64,000 bases of DNA, from positions 56,927,676 to 56,991,675 of the forward strand of contig CM049316.1 of assembly GCA_026874595.1 (NCBI GenBank), written 5' to 3'. Below the pieces are notes generated by a model, which ran no database searches, was not told the origin of the DNA, and worked only from the letters and a program-made list of their open reading frames with translations. Both the position numbers and the translations under genes were made by a program. Below, in pieces: positions 46,387 through 58,500 of the stretch. Numbering within the stretch: position 1 is the first letter of the stretch; every line of letters begins with the position of its first letter. Source of the DNA: Sipunculus nudus. Taxonomy: Eukaryota > Annelida > Sipuncula > Golfingiida > Sipunculidae.

Positions 46387-47510
46387 TATGATATGATATG
46401 ATATGATATGATATAGTTCATTTATAAAGCGCAAATATAATATACATTTCTATGCGCTGATACAAAGGGTTAAGAAAATAAGTATGTCTTGAGAGCACGC
46501 TTAAATGATTCAATATGTGTACACGCTCTAACAGAGTCTGGTAAAGAATTCCATGCCGTGGCAGCGTACTTGGAAAATTGTCTGTCACAATATACATTAT
46601 GGGAGCGAGGTACACAGACTATCCTGTGAGCATCAGAAGAACGAAGAGACCTGCGGGGAGAATATTTCACAAACATTTGGCGCAAATACAGTGGATACAG
46701 GCTATCATTCAGCGCTTTATACACCTGTGTGAGGACTTTAAATGTGATTCTCCTTTCGACAGGCAGCCAGTGAAGCTGTCTTAGAACAGGTCCGATGCTG
46801 TCGTACTTCCTGGACCTTGTAAGTAATCGGGCTGATGCGTTTTGTGCAAGTTGGAGGCGATGGATGTTAGCATTGGAAGTTCCAGTTAGCAGGCTGTTGT
46901 TGTTGTCCAATCTTGATGTAATCAGTGCGTTGATGGTCTTTGCAGCTGTCTGGTCATCAAGATGGTTCCGGATCTTACCAATTCTGCGAAGATGGTAAAA
47001 AATGTTCTTCACGACTGATCTTGTCTGACACTCCATACTCATATTGGCATCGAAATTGGCCCCAAGATTTCTGACAGTGTGTACCGGTCTTATTTCTGCA
47101 CTACCAATACAGATCTTAGGTTCAGCGCTAAGGATCTTATTAAGATGGTACCTGGGTGATATGATAAGGAGTTCGGTTTTGGAATCATTCAACTTTAGTT
47201 TGTTCTTAATCATCCACGCTCTAACACCAGCTGCACATTGTTCAATCTTCCTCAGGGATTGAGCAAGGCCGTGCTGGTCACTGAGTTTGAAGAATTCATA
47301 AAGTTGAGTGTCATCAGCGTATCCGTGTCTATGTACACCGAAGGCCTCGACAACTCTACGCAGAGGAAGGATGTAGATAAGAAATAACAAAGGACCTAAT
47401 ACTGATCCTTGCGGCACTCCCACAGTGAGCATGGCTGGATCAGATAGTACACCACTGAGGTTAACACGGTGAGTGCGAGTTGTGAGGTATGACTTGCACC
47501 AATCCAGTGC
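46387..47510 (-). mobile_element. 5'-truncated L2/CR1-like LINE fragment
   Basis: Reverse-transcriptase part of a non-LTR retrotransposon ending at its 3' side (low coordinates) in a TATGA pentamer repeat, as CR1/L2 elements do. Its 5' border falls abruptly at 47510 and both flanks rejoin as one Helitron-like tail, so this is a truncated insertion into an older repeat. Confidence 0.85.
46470..47510 (-). CDS. Reverse transcriptase (partial) of L2/CR1-like LINE
   Basis: 347 in-frame codons including the stop, open to the 5' truncation point with no in-element start. Seen: GVPQGSVLGPLLFLIYILPL (RT motif 4), YADDTQLY (catalytic Asp-Asp), then the thumb and the C-terminal tail with LHWLPVERRI, SLRSSDA and AWNSLPDSVR found in L2/CR1 proteins. 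The endonuclease and N-terminal RT motifs are missing, so it cannot move on its own. Confidence 0.88.
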   Translation of the reverse strand, partial: ALDWCKSYLTTRTHRVNLSGVLSDPAMLTVGVPQGSVLGPLLFLIYILPLRRVVEAFGVHRHGYADDTQLYEFFKLSDQHGLAQSLRKIEQCAAGVRAWMIKNKLKLNDSKTELLIISPRYHLNKILSAEPKICIGSAEIRPVHTVRNLGANFDANMSMECQTRSVVKNIFYHLRRIGKIRNHLDDQTAAKTINALITSRLDNNNSLLTGTSNANIHRLQLAQNASARLLTRSRKYDSIGPVLRQLHWLPVERRITFKVLTQVYKALNDSLYPLYLRQMFVKYSPRRSLRSSDAHRIVCVPRSHNVYCDRQFSKYAATAWNSLPDSVRACTHIESFKRALKTYLFS

Positions 47511-47535
47511 TGACTAACAGTCAGCAGACCTAAAA
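47511..47535 (+). repeat. Remainder of the Helitron-like tail after the LINE
   Basis: TGACTAACAGTCAGCAGACC, which joins the text ending at 46386 to give a normal tail hairpin. Confidence 0.7.
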
Positions 47536-47715
47536 ACTAGGGAAAGGTAAACAGTTTTCTGGTGTTCCTATATCATTACCAAAATGAAAGAAATTCACTT
47601 ATGCCTAATAATCATCATGTTCAGCTATTTAGCCCAATATCTGTCCATCGAAAGTAACATGGAGGTACCTCACCGTACCTGCGGAATCATAAGTATGGTT
47701 AACAAAGGACATAGC

Positions 47716-47801
47716 CAGGGGCGTCATATATGCGAAATGTGTCACACAGATAAGAGGCATACCCCCCCCCCCCCCCCCCCGAAGATAAATTGACGCCACT
47801 G
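47716..47801. mobile_element. Tiny MITE-like inverted repeat
   Basis: CAGGGGCGTCA and TGACGCCACTG ends around 60 bp with a poly-C run. No target duplication seen. Confidence 0.5.
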
Positions 47802-49300
47802 AACAGAACATGAAAATGAATTCTGTGTGACTTATCAGCTTGCACATACCTTTAACACCGCCGCTGCGTTAACAAAATATTCTCCGATAGTGGCTTAAGA
47901 CACCGCTCAAATTGCAATAAAACACGACCCACAGTCCAAAGTCCCGAGTCATAAGTTCTCTTTACAAACGTACTGTCGGAATGAGAATTTTGCAAGGATA
48001 TGCATGGACTTCAGCAAAATGAAACAGCCCGAAGCAGTGAATGCCGTTCTTTGCAAAAACTCCGGATTTCCCAGATCTGAGATTCTGGGAATTTTGCGGA
48101 ATGAAAAGAGCCTACTAGTCCTACCAAAAACTCTATTGCGTGCTTGTATTTTGTTTTATGATCAGTGAAGGAAATGGGAAACCTAGACTTTCAAGTTTCT
48201 AGTCTTATCATGGTGCATATAATAGGTGTCGATTGTATTGCAGTATTGCAACAGCGCTTTAGGCCATTTATGTATGTTTTGTCCTGGATTTTACGCTTTA
48301 CGAAAATAAATTATTTTTATTTTCTTATTATTATTATTTTTATTATTACCTGTTGAGAGTAAATTGTCACATTTTCATAGCTGATTTAGAAACACATTTA
48401 ATGTGTCATTTCCAGTTAATAGCAGGATGCCCGTTAATTAATTAGTTAATAGTGTGAGCCTGTGAGGTCATGAAAAGTACATATATGATACATTTAAGGT
48501 CAAGGTAAATTTCTAACTTGGCAGGAAACAGCCAAACTCGCCATGATATTTGATTGCTACAATGTAACATAAAATCACGTGTGTATGTGGGTGATTTTCC
48601 GAAACACCTGTTTTGATGGCACAAATGCCGGGCATCGTCCGCAACTTTACAATAAGTCTGACCAGAAGAATTGAATAATGTGGCTTGGGAGCCTTTATGT
48701 GGCGAGTACACAACAAACATTCAAAAACAATAACATTTGAATTGATTTATTATTACTTTATTGTTATATGTACACACCAACGTTATCAAAAGAATAAAGC
48801 TTTAATAAACCGCAATGTTTCAGCATAAACTAGGTTATGGACATCAGATATTTTAAATTAAACATAAATTATGAACAAGAATTAAAATCAAATACATAGG
48901 AAGAGTAGATAAACTACTTAAACTTTGCAGAAGTTGTTTTTATTTAACCATTTACAGTTACTATCTCAGTATTAAGAAGTGTTTTGATATATTACTCTCT
49001 GGTTTATACACAGATCGCAACAGGAGAATAAAATAAATGCATAATGGGTCTATCATCATAAAAATAATATACGACAAAGTTGGCACATCAATCATCTGTG
49101 TCAGTTGTGTGGGGTCATTCATTTGATATCACATGAAAGGGAGGGGTGTAAGTGCGTGTGTGGTTGTGTATATACATACTAGTACAGAAAATGTATTTTT
49201 TCTCAAATCTGCAATACATTAGCTTTTGGAATTGACAAGTCTCGCTGTGCCGCATAAAATGAAAGTCACTATATAGTTGCTAGTATGATCGAATGCTCAG
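47802..49300. other. Intergenic, no gene recognised
   Basis: AT-rich; ORFs at 48442-48720 (two frames) show no known domain. A GT-rich run at 49155-49170. Confidence 0.35.
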
Positions 49301-49308
49301 TTCGACAC

Positions 49309-49907
49309 CAGTGGTGGGAGTCGGTTCCTTTTTCATAATCAATCATCGGTTAGGGCAAACCGATCGATGATCGATTATTAATCCGTTCAGACAAATATAA
49401 AGAAATGTGCAATTATCTGTGAAACTGTACTCTCTTAACCAAGCCGGCATGTCTTAGTAATTCAACCAGATGAAAAGAAGTTTTTGCCTTTTTTATATTT
49501 TCCTTATATCACTAAGATATGCTATTCAAAGTTTCATTTTAATTAATTATAGTAATCAAGAATCAAACCACAGTCCAGGAAATCTACTTGCTAGCCCTCA
49601 TGAATACCGCGTATCATTTTAACTTTACCACCAGGACTTTCATTTTGTAACAATTATGATGACTGCCGACATGCATATACTGATTTCACAGGCCTGCCAG
49701 AAAAATTACAGGCCCATATAACTTTTGGTAAAAATTAAAAAATAAGTAATTGAAAGCTAAAAATATAATTACTCATGCGGCAAAGACATTCTGGTAAAAA
49801 CAATCATGAGTATGATGTAATCGAGAGTTGCCTTTCGTAATCGAGTACTTGAAAGTGGCAGCAAACCAACTGACTTTCGAAAAAACTCGATGATCGGCCC
49901 ACCACTA
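49309..49907. mobile_element. hAT-type MITE with 8-bp target-site duplication
   Basis: 599 bp, ends CAGTGGTGGG and CCCACCACTA (inverted), flanked by TTCGACAC at 49301-49308 and 49908-49915. Eight-base duplications and CAGNGG-like ends are hAT features. Non-coding. Confidence 0.85.
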
Positions 49908-50140
49908 TTCGACACTCCGTCAAAATAACTGGCGCAGTGGAAAGTGCTGTTGAACATACTGCAATAGCAAACAAATATTTGTTTCAGACTTTATCAATAT
50001 TCGATCCTACATATAAGTTATGACCTTCAGAGAGAACGAGTACCTCGATAGATACGAAATAAAAATACCGTTAAAAACTTATAGAGAAATATAATCTGAA
50101 TGTAAAACCTTTGAAAACAGATTTTTTAAAAGAATAGTAA

Positions 50141-50956
50141 CAAGTGACCCACGGGTCATGACGCTCAGCTGACTAACATGCCGTTATAGACTAATTTTAT
50201 CATCTGAAAACCATATATTTTAAGTGATATTGACCTTTGACTCTATGACACTAAAGTCGACAAGTCGACAGTTCCTTTGGTGACTACTGGTCAATAAATC
50301 TTGTACTTGTTGTCAGTGATATCACGGTCAAGAACTTGGTGGAAACAACTTGTGTTTAAAATTTGAGGGAAATATAAGCAATATTCCACCTTTATTGAAT
50401 CATAAAAATGTATGAATTAAAAGAAAAGGATAATCCGGCTGATTTCAGCTGTAAGATAAAACCAAATGTCACACGTTTTCAAAGTCCCTGAAAACTTGTG
50501 TCTATCAAATTAGAGTTCAAATATGTAATACTTCAAAAGTTATCCGGTTCACAAACATTTTACAATTATGGCTGATTGAACTTGGGGATCAATGTCAAGG
50601 TCATCAGATTTATTACCTTGTAAAAGGTCATTTTGGAAACAACTCTTGTGTTAAATGTGAAGAAAACATATGCTGTACACAGAGAGTTATAGGGGTCATA
50701 ATAATCCTAAAATTCCGCAGATTTTACCCAGATGATCAGAAATATACACAACTTCAAAATATTTAGAAAAGTATGAATTGCTTGGTGCTCAAAAGCAAAC
50801 GTCCTGTATATCATGACCTCCCCATATCATATCATGACCTTAATTAAAAGAAAATCCTAGGTGTAAAGGTTATCATTTGTGCCCTGCTAACGGAAGATTG
50901 GACAAAGACACATTGCTATAGCTTAGATTGAGAGTCAACTGAGCTGAACTCAAGAA
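50141..50956 (+). mobile_element. Helitron-like element, complete but diverged
   Basis: Head TGACCCACGGGTCATGACGC followed by TCAGCTGACTAACATG, body matching 39.1-39.6 kb, TGTGCCCTGCTAACGGA, and tail TTGCTATAGCTTAGATTG to GAGTCAACTGAGCTGAA. No internal microsatellite expansion. Confidence 0.7.
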
Positions 50957-51057
50957 AATTTGTTATTTCAAATATATAAAGGATAATACCGTTTTCCTCT
51001 TGACCCTTTGCCTTTATGAGAGTCTTAGAAATAAAATGAGAATTGTAGCAGAATCAC

Positions 51058-52662
51058 CTAATAAAGAAAATCCTCGGTAATGTCGCTTGGGTCTTGGTTA
51101 AATTCTTTTCTGATGATCACCTTCAGTAATTCCTTTGTCGTCGCAGGTGCCTAGATAATGTTGGTAAGATACTCCGTGTATGGCTCATGGTAAATAAACT
51201 TGAAAGTATGAAAGTATATATTAATGAAGGGACGTTACGAGCAGCAGACTGTGGTCTAAGAAAAACCAAGCAATAAAGCGCAAAGGATATTTTTTAAATG
51301 TTAAAAGCACGGAAAATTCTCATGCAACAAAAGGCATTTAAATTTTCTTTAGTGCTGTTCGAGAATATATCAGCTTTGCAAATAACCATATCACACAACA
51401 CAACATTAAAGAATATGAAAAAATAAGTATTCGCATAACAAAAAAAAAAACTTTTAAAGTAACATTGATAAAGCCTGGGAGTTTTACGCTTACCAGAGCC
51501 GGAAACCTGTTTTATCTCTTCCTGTTCACAACCACGTCGCAATGCTAATGCGTGGTCATTCTCCTGATGGTGACTTACTAATGTTGGAACAAACCTGTGT
51601 TGATCTAAATGAAAAAGGTATAATGGTACGGTTTAGAAGCCACATTAAAAGGTACCCTTGCTTTAGTGTTTTGGAATAGGTTGATTTAAAACTTATCTTC
51701 AAAAATCCTTTGAGTTTAGTTCGCGAACACTTGCTGACATAGAAGAGACAGTAACGTGGGGGATGGCAATGTGGCTCTCTGGTGATTTGTTGTTTTATCA
51801 GATCCCTTAATTATCATTATATTATTTATTTTATTATAAGGAAAGGGATTACATATTATAACTTGGGTCAACTGCATGGACCATAATTTTTCAGATATTT
51901 TCAGCATGACCTCTTGATTCTTAAATGAAGGATTCAGTCTGAGGAAGACAAAGCTCCCACTGACCTATATCATTTACCGTAAAGTTAATCCCTTGTCTTT
52001 GTAAAATATTTCCATCAGAAAGAAACCATCATCAGACAATAACAGGAATCAACCTCTAAAGCGGAATAACTTACGCATTAATTAGACTATTGTGTCAATC
52101 ATATAATCGGATCTATCAGGCTATTTTCATATTATCTTTAGGAAAGACCTCTTGCATATCACAAAAAAATTGAGTAAACAGGAATAGCATTTCTGCTGGG
52201 AAAATGTCCCAGGGCTCAATGTTATATAAAGCAAACCATAATTTACAACCTGAAATTAAACCAACATGATCATACATTTTTGTTTTCTTATCTAAAAATT
52301 TCTGACAGTGGAACAAGCAGACTATAGAGCTGAAAAAAACTTGATCGGAAATATACACATTAAATAAGCACAAAATATACATTATATTAAATAAGCACAA
52401 AATATACTAAATAAAATAAGAATGTTTGGTAATAATTAAATTGGTACCTATACAGGAATATACACGTCCAGTGCCTGCCTAAATGATGTCATTTTCCATT
52501 GTTATCGAAATCAAGATAATATAAAAAGTCTAGGCCTGAACAGACCAATAAATGTGAGTTGTAAATAAAAAAAGTAAATTCAATAATGTGAATAAGTCAC
52601 TTACATATTTTGTTGTCAGGGACCAGCTTGGTGACAGGGTTTTGTTGTAGAGTGGCAATAAC
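51058..52662 (-). pseudogene. RNF31: RNF31/HOIP-like copy C: decayed RING2-LDD fragment
   Basis: Five blocks in order match exons 10-14 of copy B. 52605-52662 is 58 nt with good splice sites, same as B. 52136-52249 is RING2, 114 nt versus 113, so frameshifted; its donor is AT not GT. 51697-51778 is RING2/LDD with HCHPPRYCLFYVSK; 29 nt are missing and the donor is ataagt. 51494-51594 is LDD middle and hits stops in the expected phase. 51058-51183 is the LDD end with an internal TAG and a 4-nt deletion near its start. No PUB or NZF exon was seen upstream. The catalytic position reads G-T-F, so this copy also lacks the cysteine. It is the 3' remnant of a third tandem copy. Confidence 0.85.
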
Positions 52663-53187
52663 CTTCAAATATAAAGTAATACATAAAATATGAGAATTTC
52701 ATTATAATATGTGACTTGTTAATCAATATATCATGTGTAAGGTACCCTTTATAACTGCAGAACGTTCCTTCATTTGATTAGTGTTTTTATTTACTTTTAC
52801 AAATATTAACAATATATATGTACACAACATGCAGACATATATATTACTGAACGGGTTTGGTTGCCATTCTAGGATCAAAGTGCTCGATACATGAAAGTTG
52901 AGCTGCTATAAGTTCATAAAATGCATCAAAGCATTACTGTCACCACCCACAGGTTTCGTGCGCACTGCATATATATACGTTTAGCAAGCGATCTGTGTAT
53001 ACAGAGAGTTCAGGCTAAATGGAGGATTACCCAGACAAGATAACTTACTTAAATTTTGTAGTCCTCCTGTATCTAGGTGACCAAAAGTTGGTTATTACAT
53101 GCGGCCTCGAAATTAGCTCTAAGTCTGATGCAGCCTCAACTTGTCACATCCTCAAGGTCTCGGGGAGTCACACGAAAGTGCATGCAA
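52663..53187. other. Upstream of pseudogene C: no PUB or NZF exon seen
   Basis: AT-rich; no CxxC pairs of NZF type on the minus strand. The 5' part of copy C appears lost or replaced. Confidence 0.4.
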
Positions 53188-53507
53188 CAGTGGCTTATCC
53201 AGAGGGCACAGTAAGCGATCGACCAAACCCTTAGAACTTTCGGGCTCATAAAAATTGCAAATTATTTCAATGTTTTCTGGATAAAACTTATCCAATTTTC
53301 AGAAACAAAAATATCTGGTTTATGTGACTGAAAATGCTCAATTTTGATTTCCTAATCATCATATCTTCAACTTCCCGCACCGTGTGTGCGTGTGTGGGAG
53401 GGGGGGGGGGGCACCCTCCCCCTCGGGCGCTATAAGCGCTCGAGCATCATGCAGGCTAGACCCTGAGCCGTCGCTCCCCCTTACATTTTGTTCTGGATCC
53501 GCCACTG
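53188..53507. mobile_element. hAT-like MITE, third copy
   Basis: Ends CAGTGGCTTATCCAGA and TCTGGATCCGCCACTG are inverted repeats (one change in the core). Contains a poly-G run at 53399-53411. Confidence 0.65.
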
Positions 53508-53753
53508 AACAATATGCATACGACAGCTCCAATTACATTGGACTATATATCACCACCAAATGTGAAAAGCAGGTTCTCATGTGTTATATATAACAAACAG
53601 TCACCGCTGGGGAAAACCAATCACAACGGAAACAGCTGAGATGATTAAAGTAGACCTAGCTGTAGAAATTATGTTGCTTTTTACCATACTGAACATCTTC
53701 CTTGAATAGGATCATATTATGAAGTTCATCATAGGAGTTTTTATCAGTCAGCC

Positions 53754-53757
<4 letters not shown>

Positions 53758-53800
<43 letters not shown>
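53758..53800. repeat. TA microsatellite
   Basis: About 21 TA units. Confidence 0.9.
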
Positions 53801-53806
<6 letters not shown>

Positions 53807-53810
53807 TACA

Positions 53811-54150
53811 AGGCCTAAAAATAAAAGGTATGGTTCTCAGGCACCGCCCGCACCAGTTTTAAACCCCCGCATCACAATTTTTATTTTTATTTTCAATAGA
53901 AACTTACCAATTTTGTGCTGCAGCCGCTCGAAAATTTCTTTCAAGAAGAAAAAATCATACAATTTCCTTTGTGATGTCGTGCTTTTACTTGTTTAGCAAT
54001 CTAAATATGTTATTATCATGCTTTTCCCTAATCGTTTGACATTTTTATCGAAACATACAAAAAAAGGAATAACATATAAAAAACCGCCCGCCCGCATTGA
54101 TTTATGAAAAAAGTGCCTGAGAATCATACCTTTTTTTTTATTTTGGCCTA
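53811..54150. mobile_element. 340-bp MITE with ~35-bp terminal inverted repeats
   Basis: Left AGGCCTAAAAATAAAAGGTA with TGGTTCTCAGGCAC, right GTGCCTGAGAATCATACC then TTTTATTTTGGCCTA. A second inner pair, CCGCCCGCACC and CCGCCCGCCCGC, is near each end but not inverted. Superfamily not recognised. Confidence 0.75.
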
Positions 54151-55130
54151 AATAAATATATATATAAGTATTATATTTGACGCTTGTCAATAGGAGACGT
54201 TCAAAGGTGGCATCACCTGCTGCACAAAATCATACAACAGTCGCATAATCAAATTCCTGTTTAATTTGGTTTTTATATATATAGCTGTTCCTGAGTTATT
54301 TAACAGTTGTAATAAGATGTATGCAAACATCAATGTATCAAGACGTGCCATTGCCAAACTTGACATTATGAAAGACACCGTTTTAAAACCAATTTCCCTT
54401 CCAATGAGACACTAGAAGGTATAAAGTATGATACGATGGCTAAGTGCTAATAGTACAACTTGTGCCCAGAACAATGTTTCATCAATATAGTATATCAATA
54501 TAGGGGGCACCACCCACAAAAAGCTTTTCTCTGAAATGCCTAACACGATCGCCATGTCTGTAAAATTTGATATTGCCAGCTGCAGTGGTTGTTAAGCAAT
54601 TTGGATACAGACGGCGGACGACGGTGTGTTTTTCACATAAAACGGACCTATTTATGGCAAAAATCATTCTCACAGTGAAGTCCGGACGAAGAAGGCCGGA
54701 TTTAGGCGCCAGGATGTCCCAAACTATGACAGACTTGAAGGTCACATTATAATAGCATCTGTTCATGAGAAACAAAGCATCGATCTATTCGTCATCTAAT
54801 AAATGGAAAAAAAAAGAAAAAAATTGCTGAAATTGTGGCGCATATAAAAAGATTCTATACTAATCACATTTCCTGCGTTTACAAAAGTATAGAATGGGTG
54901 AATATACAAAGAATAGTCATAGGTATATTTCAAGTGCATGGCATTTTTATTGCCCAGTGTAAATTGGTCACACCTCGATACCTATTTTACTAAGCAAAAG
55001 GGTCAAGATGTTAAAGTCAATACTGAGTGCACTCAACACTGGACTCTTCGTTTGTGATGAACCATTGATTTTTTTCCAGCCATGCCCCTAGGTTTGTTAT
55101 CATAAATATAATTAAAATAAGGATATTTTT
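54151..55130. other. Intergenic, no gene recognised
   Basis: A 97-codon minus ORF at 54482-54775 overlaps CAGACGGCGGACGACGG text like the Helitron-like microsatellites, so it is judged repeat-derived. Confidence 0.4.
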
Positions 55131-55134
55131 AGCG

Positions 55135-55455
55135 AACCTGTGAGCTTGTGCGATGGTGCGGCGTCGTTCGTCGTGCGGTGTGCTCCATCTGCACGTTCAC
55201 ACATACTATCTCGAAAACGACAGGAGCTAGCATCACCAGGCTTTATGCAAAAAAAAAAATCAGTCATCCTAAAAACTCTATCGGATTTTGTTTATTTTAT
55301 GGCTATCTGCATTATTTAGATTTTATAGGGAAAAGGCTTAAGAACTTTCAAAACCTTTCTTCTCCGAAACCATCCAGCCAAATTGTCCAATATTTCACAG
55401 AAATAATTTCAGAAACAATTTCTCTCAAGTTTATTCGAATGGTTCCGGTTCGGTA
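55135..55455. repeat. Repeat unit shared with 63.4-63.9 kb
   Basis: CTCCGAAACCATCCAGCCAA, TATTTCACAGAAATAATTTC and CTCTCAAGTTTATTCGAATG recur, diverged, at 63430, 63600 and 63780. Confidence 0.6.
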
Positions 55456-55599
55456 ATTTTTAGCTCAGCTGACTTTCAGTCATGCTGAGCTATAGCGATC
55501 ACTCTTTGTCCGTCGTCCGTCTGTCTGTCTGTCCGTCTGTCCGTCTGTCCGTTAACCTGGCACAAATCGTAACCGCTGGACCTAGAATCTTGTAACTTT

Positions 55600-58500
55600 A
55601 CATTCTGAGAGGTCAATGAAAAATCTCCTTGGAAACCAGAAATTAGGTCTCTGTTACCCATATCCTTCCAGCTATGGGGCCCCAAAGTACCCCCCAGAAA
55701 AGTAAAAAATTTCATACAAAAACTTCAATATCTCATTAACTACTTGACTGATGGTCATGATTTTTGGCATACATATTGATCATGAGATGTTCCATCAGTT
55801 CCTGCAGACTGGTGGCGCCACCTGTATTTTTAGATTTTTTACGAATTTTTTTCTCTATTTTTGATACCTTTAAAAATGTGAACATCTGTTAACAAGGCAC
55901 AAATCGTAACGACTGGACCTAGAATCTTCATTCTCAACACACTGAGAGACCTATGAAAAGTCTCCATGGAAACCAGAAATTAGGTCTCTGTTATCCATAT
56001 CCTTCCAGCTATGGGGCCCCAAAGTACCCCCCAGAAAAGTAAAAAATTTCATGCAAAAACTTCAATATCTCATTAAATACTTGACTGATGGTCATGATTT
56101 TTGGCATACTTATTGATCATGAGATCTTCCATCACTTCCTGCAGACTGGTGGCGCCACCTATATCGTTCAATTTTTTAAGAATTTTTTTCTCTATTTTTG
56201 AGACCTTTCAAAACGTGAACATCTGTTAACAAGGCACAAATCGTAAAGACTGGACCTAGAATCTTAATTCTTGACACACTGAGAGGTCCATGAAAAATAT
56301 CCTTGGAAACCAGAAATTAGGTCTCTGTTAACCATATCCTTCGAGCTATGGGGCCCCAAAGTACCTCCCAGAGTAGTAAAAAATTTAATACAAAAACTTC
56401 AATATCTCAATAACTACATCACTGATGGTCATGATTTTTGGCATACATATTGATTATGAGATTTTCCATCAGTTCCTGCAGACTGGTGGCGCCAACTGTT
56501 TTGTTCGATTTTTCACGATTTTTTCCTCTATTTTTGAGACCTTCAAGGATGCTGTCATCTGTTAACATGGCACAAATCGTAACGACTGGACCTAGAATCT
56601 TCATTCTTGACACACTGAGAGACCTATGGAAAGTCTCCATGGAAACCAGAAATTAGGTCTCTGTTACCCATATCCTTCCAGCTATGGGGCCCCAAAATAC
56701 CCCCCAGAAAAGTCAAAAATTTCATACAAAAACTTCAATATCTCATTAACTACTTGACTGATGGTCTTGATTTGTGGAATAACTATTGATCATGAGATGT
56801 GTCATCACTTCCTGCAGACTGGTGGCGCCACCTGTATTGTTGGAGTTTTTATGAATTTTTTTCTCTATTTTTGAGACCTTTCAAAATGTGAACATCTGTT
56901 AACAAGGCACAAATCGTAAAGACTGGACCTAGAATCTTAATTCTTAACACACTGAGAGGTCCATGAAAAATATCCTTGGAAACCAGAAATTAGGTCTCTG
57001 TTAACCATATCCTTCGAGCTATGGGGCCCTAAAGTACCCCCAAGAGTAGTAAAAATTTTTATACAAAAATTTCAATATCTCAATAACTACATCACTGATG
57101 GTCATGAGTTTTGGCATACATATTGATTATGAGATGTTCCATCAGTTCCTGCAGACTGGTGGCGCCACCTGTATTGTTCGATTTTTCACGATTTTTTCCT
57201 CTATTTTTGAGACCTTTAAGGATGCTGTCATCTGTTAGCGTGGCATAAATCGTAACGACTGGACCTAGAATCTTCATTCTCAACACACTGAGAGACCTAT
57301 GAAAAGTCTCCATGGAAACCAGAAATTAGGTCTCTGTTACCCATATCCTTCGAGCTATGGGGCCCCAAAGTACCCCCCAGAAAAGTAAAAAATTTCATAC
57401 AAAAACTTCAATATCTCATTAACTACTTGACTGATGGTCTTGATTTGTGGCATAACTATTGATCATGAGATGTGTCATCACTTCCTGCAGACTGGTGGCG
57501 CCACCTGTATTGTTGGAGTTTTTATGAATTTTTTTCTCTATTTTTGAGACCTTTCAAAATGTGAACATCTGTTAACAAGGCACAAATCGTAAAGACTGGA
57601 CCTAGAATCTTAATTCTTAACACACTGAGAGGTCCATGAAAAATATCTTTGGAAACCAGAAATTAGGTCTCTGTTAACCATATCCTTCGAGCTATGGGGC
57701 CCCAAAGTACCCCCCAGAGTAGTAAAAAATTTTATACAAAAATTTCAATATCTCAATAACTACATCACTGATGGTCATGATTTTTGGCATACATATTGAT
57801 TATGAGATGTTCCATCAGTTCCTGCAGACTGGTGGCGCCACCTGTATTGTTCGATTTTTCACGATTTTTTCCTCTATTTTTGAGACCTTTAAGGATGCTG
57901 TCATCTGTTAGCGTGGCACAAATCGTAACGACTGGACCTAGAATCTTCATTCTCGAAACACTGAGAGACCTATGAAAAGTCTCCATGGAAACCAGAAATT
58001 AGGTCTCTGTTACCCATATTCTTTGAGCTATGGGGCCCCAAAGTACCCCTAAGAAAAGTAAAAAATTTCATACAAAAACTTCAATATCTCATTTACTACT
58101 TGACTGATGGTCTTGATTTGTGGCATAACTATTGATCATGAGATGTGTCATCACTTCCTGCAGACTGGTGGCGCCACCTGTATCGTTGGCTTTTTATGAT
58201 TTTTTTCTCTATTTTTGAGACCTTTCAAAATGTGAACATCTGTTAACAAGGCACAAATCGTGAAGACTGGACCTAGAATCTTAATTCTTAACACACTGAG
58301 AGGTCGGTGAAAATCTCCTTGGAAACCAGAAATTAGGTCTCTGTTATCCATATCCTTCCAGCTATGGGGCCCCAAAGTACCCCCCAGAAAAGTAAAAAAT
58401 TTCATGCAAAAACTTCAATATCTCATTAAATACTTGACTGATGGTCATGATTTTTGGCATACTTATTGATCATGAGATCTTCCATCACTTCCTGCAGACT

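Noticed and set aside
54482-54775. 97-codon minus ORF as a gene
   Set aside because: Includes microsatellite-like CAGACGGCGGACGACGG and no known domain.
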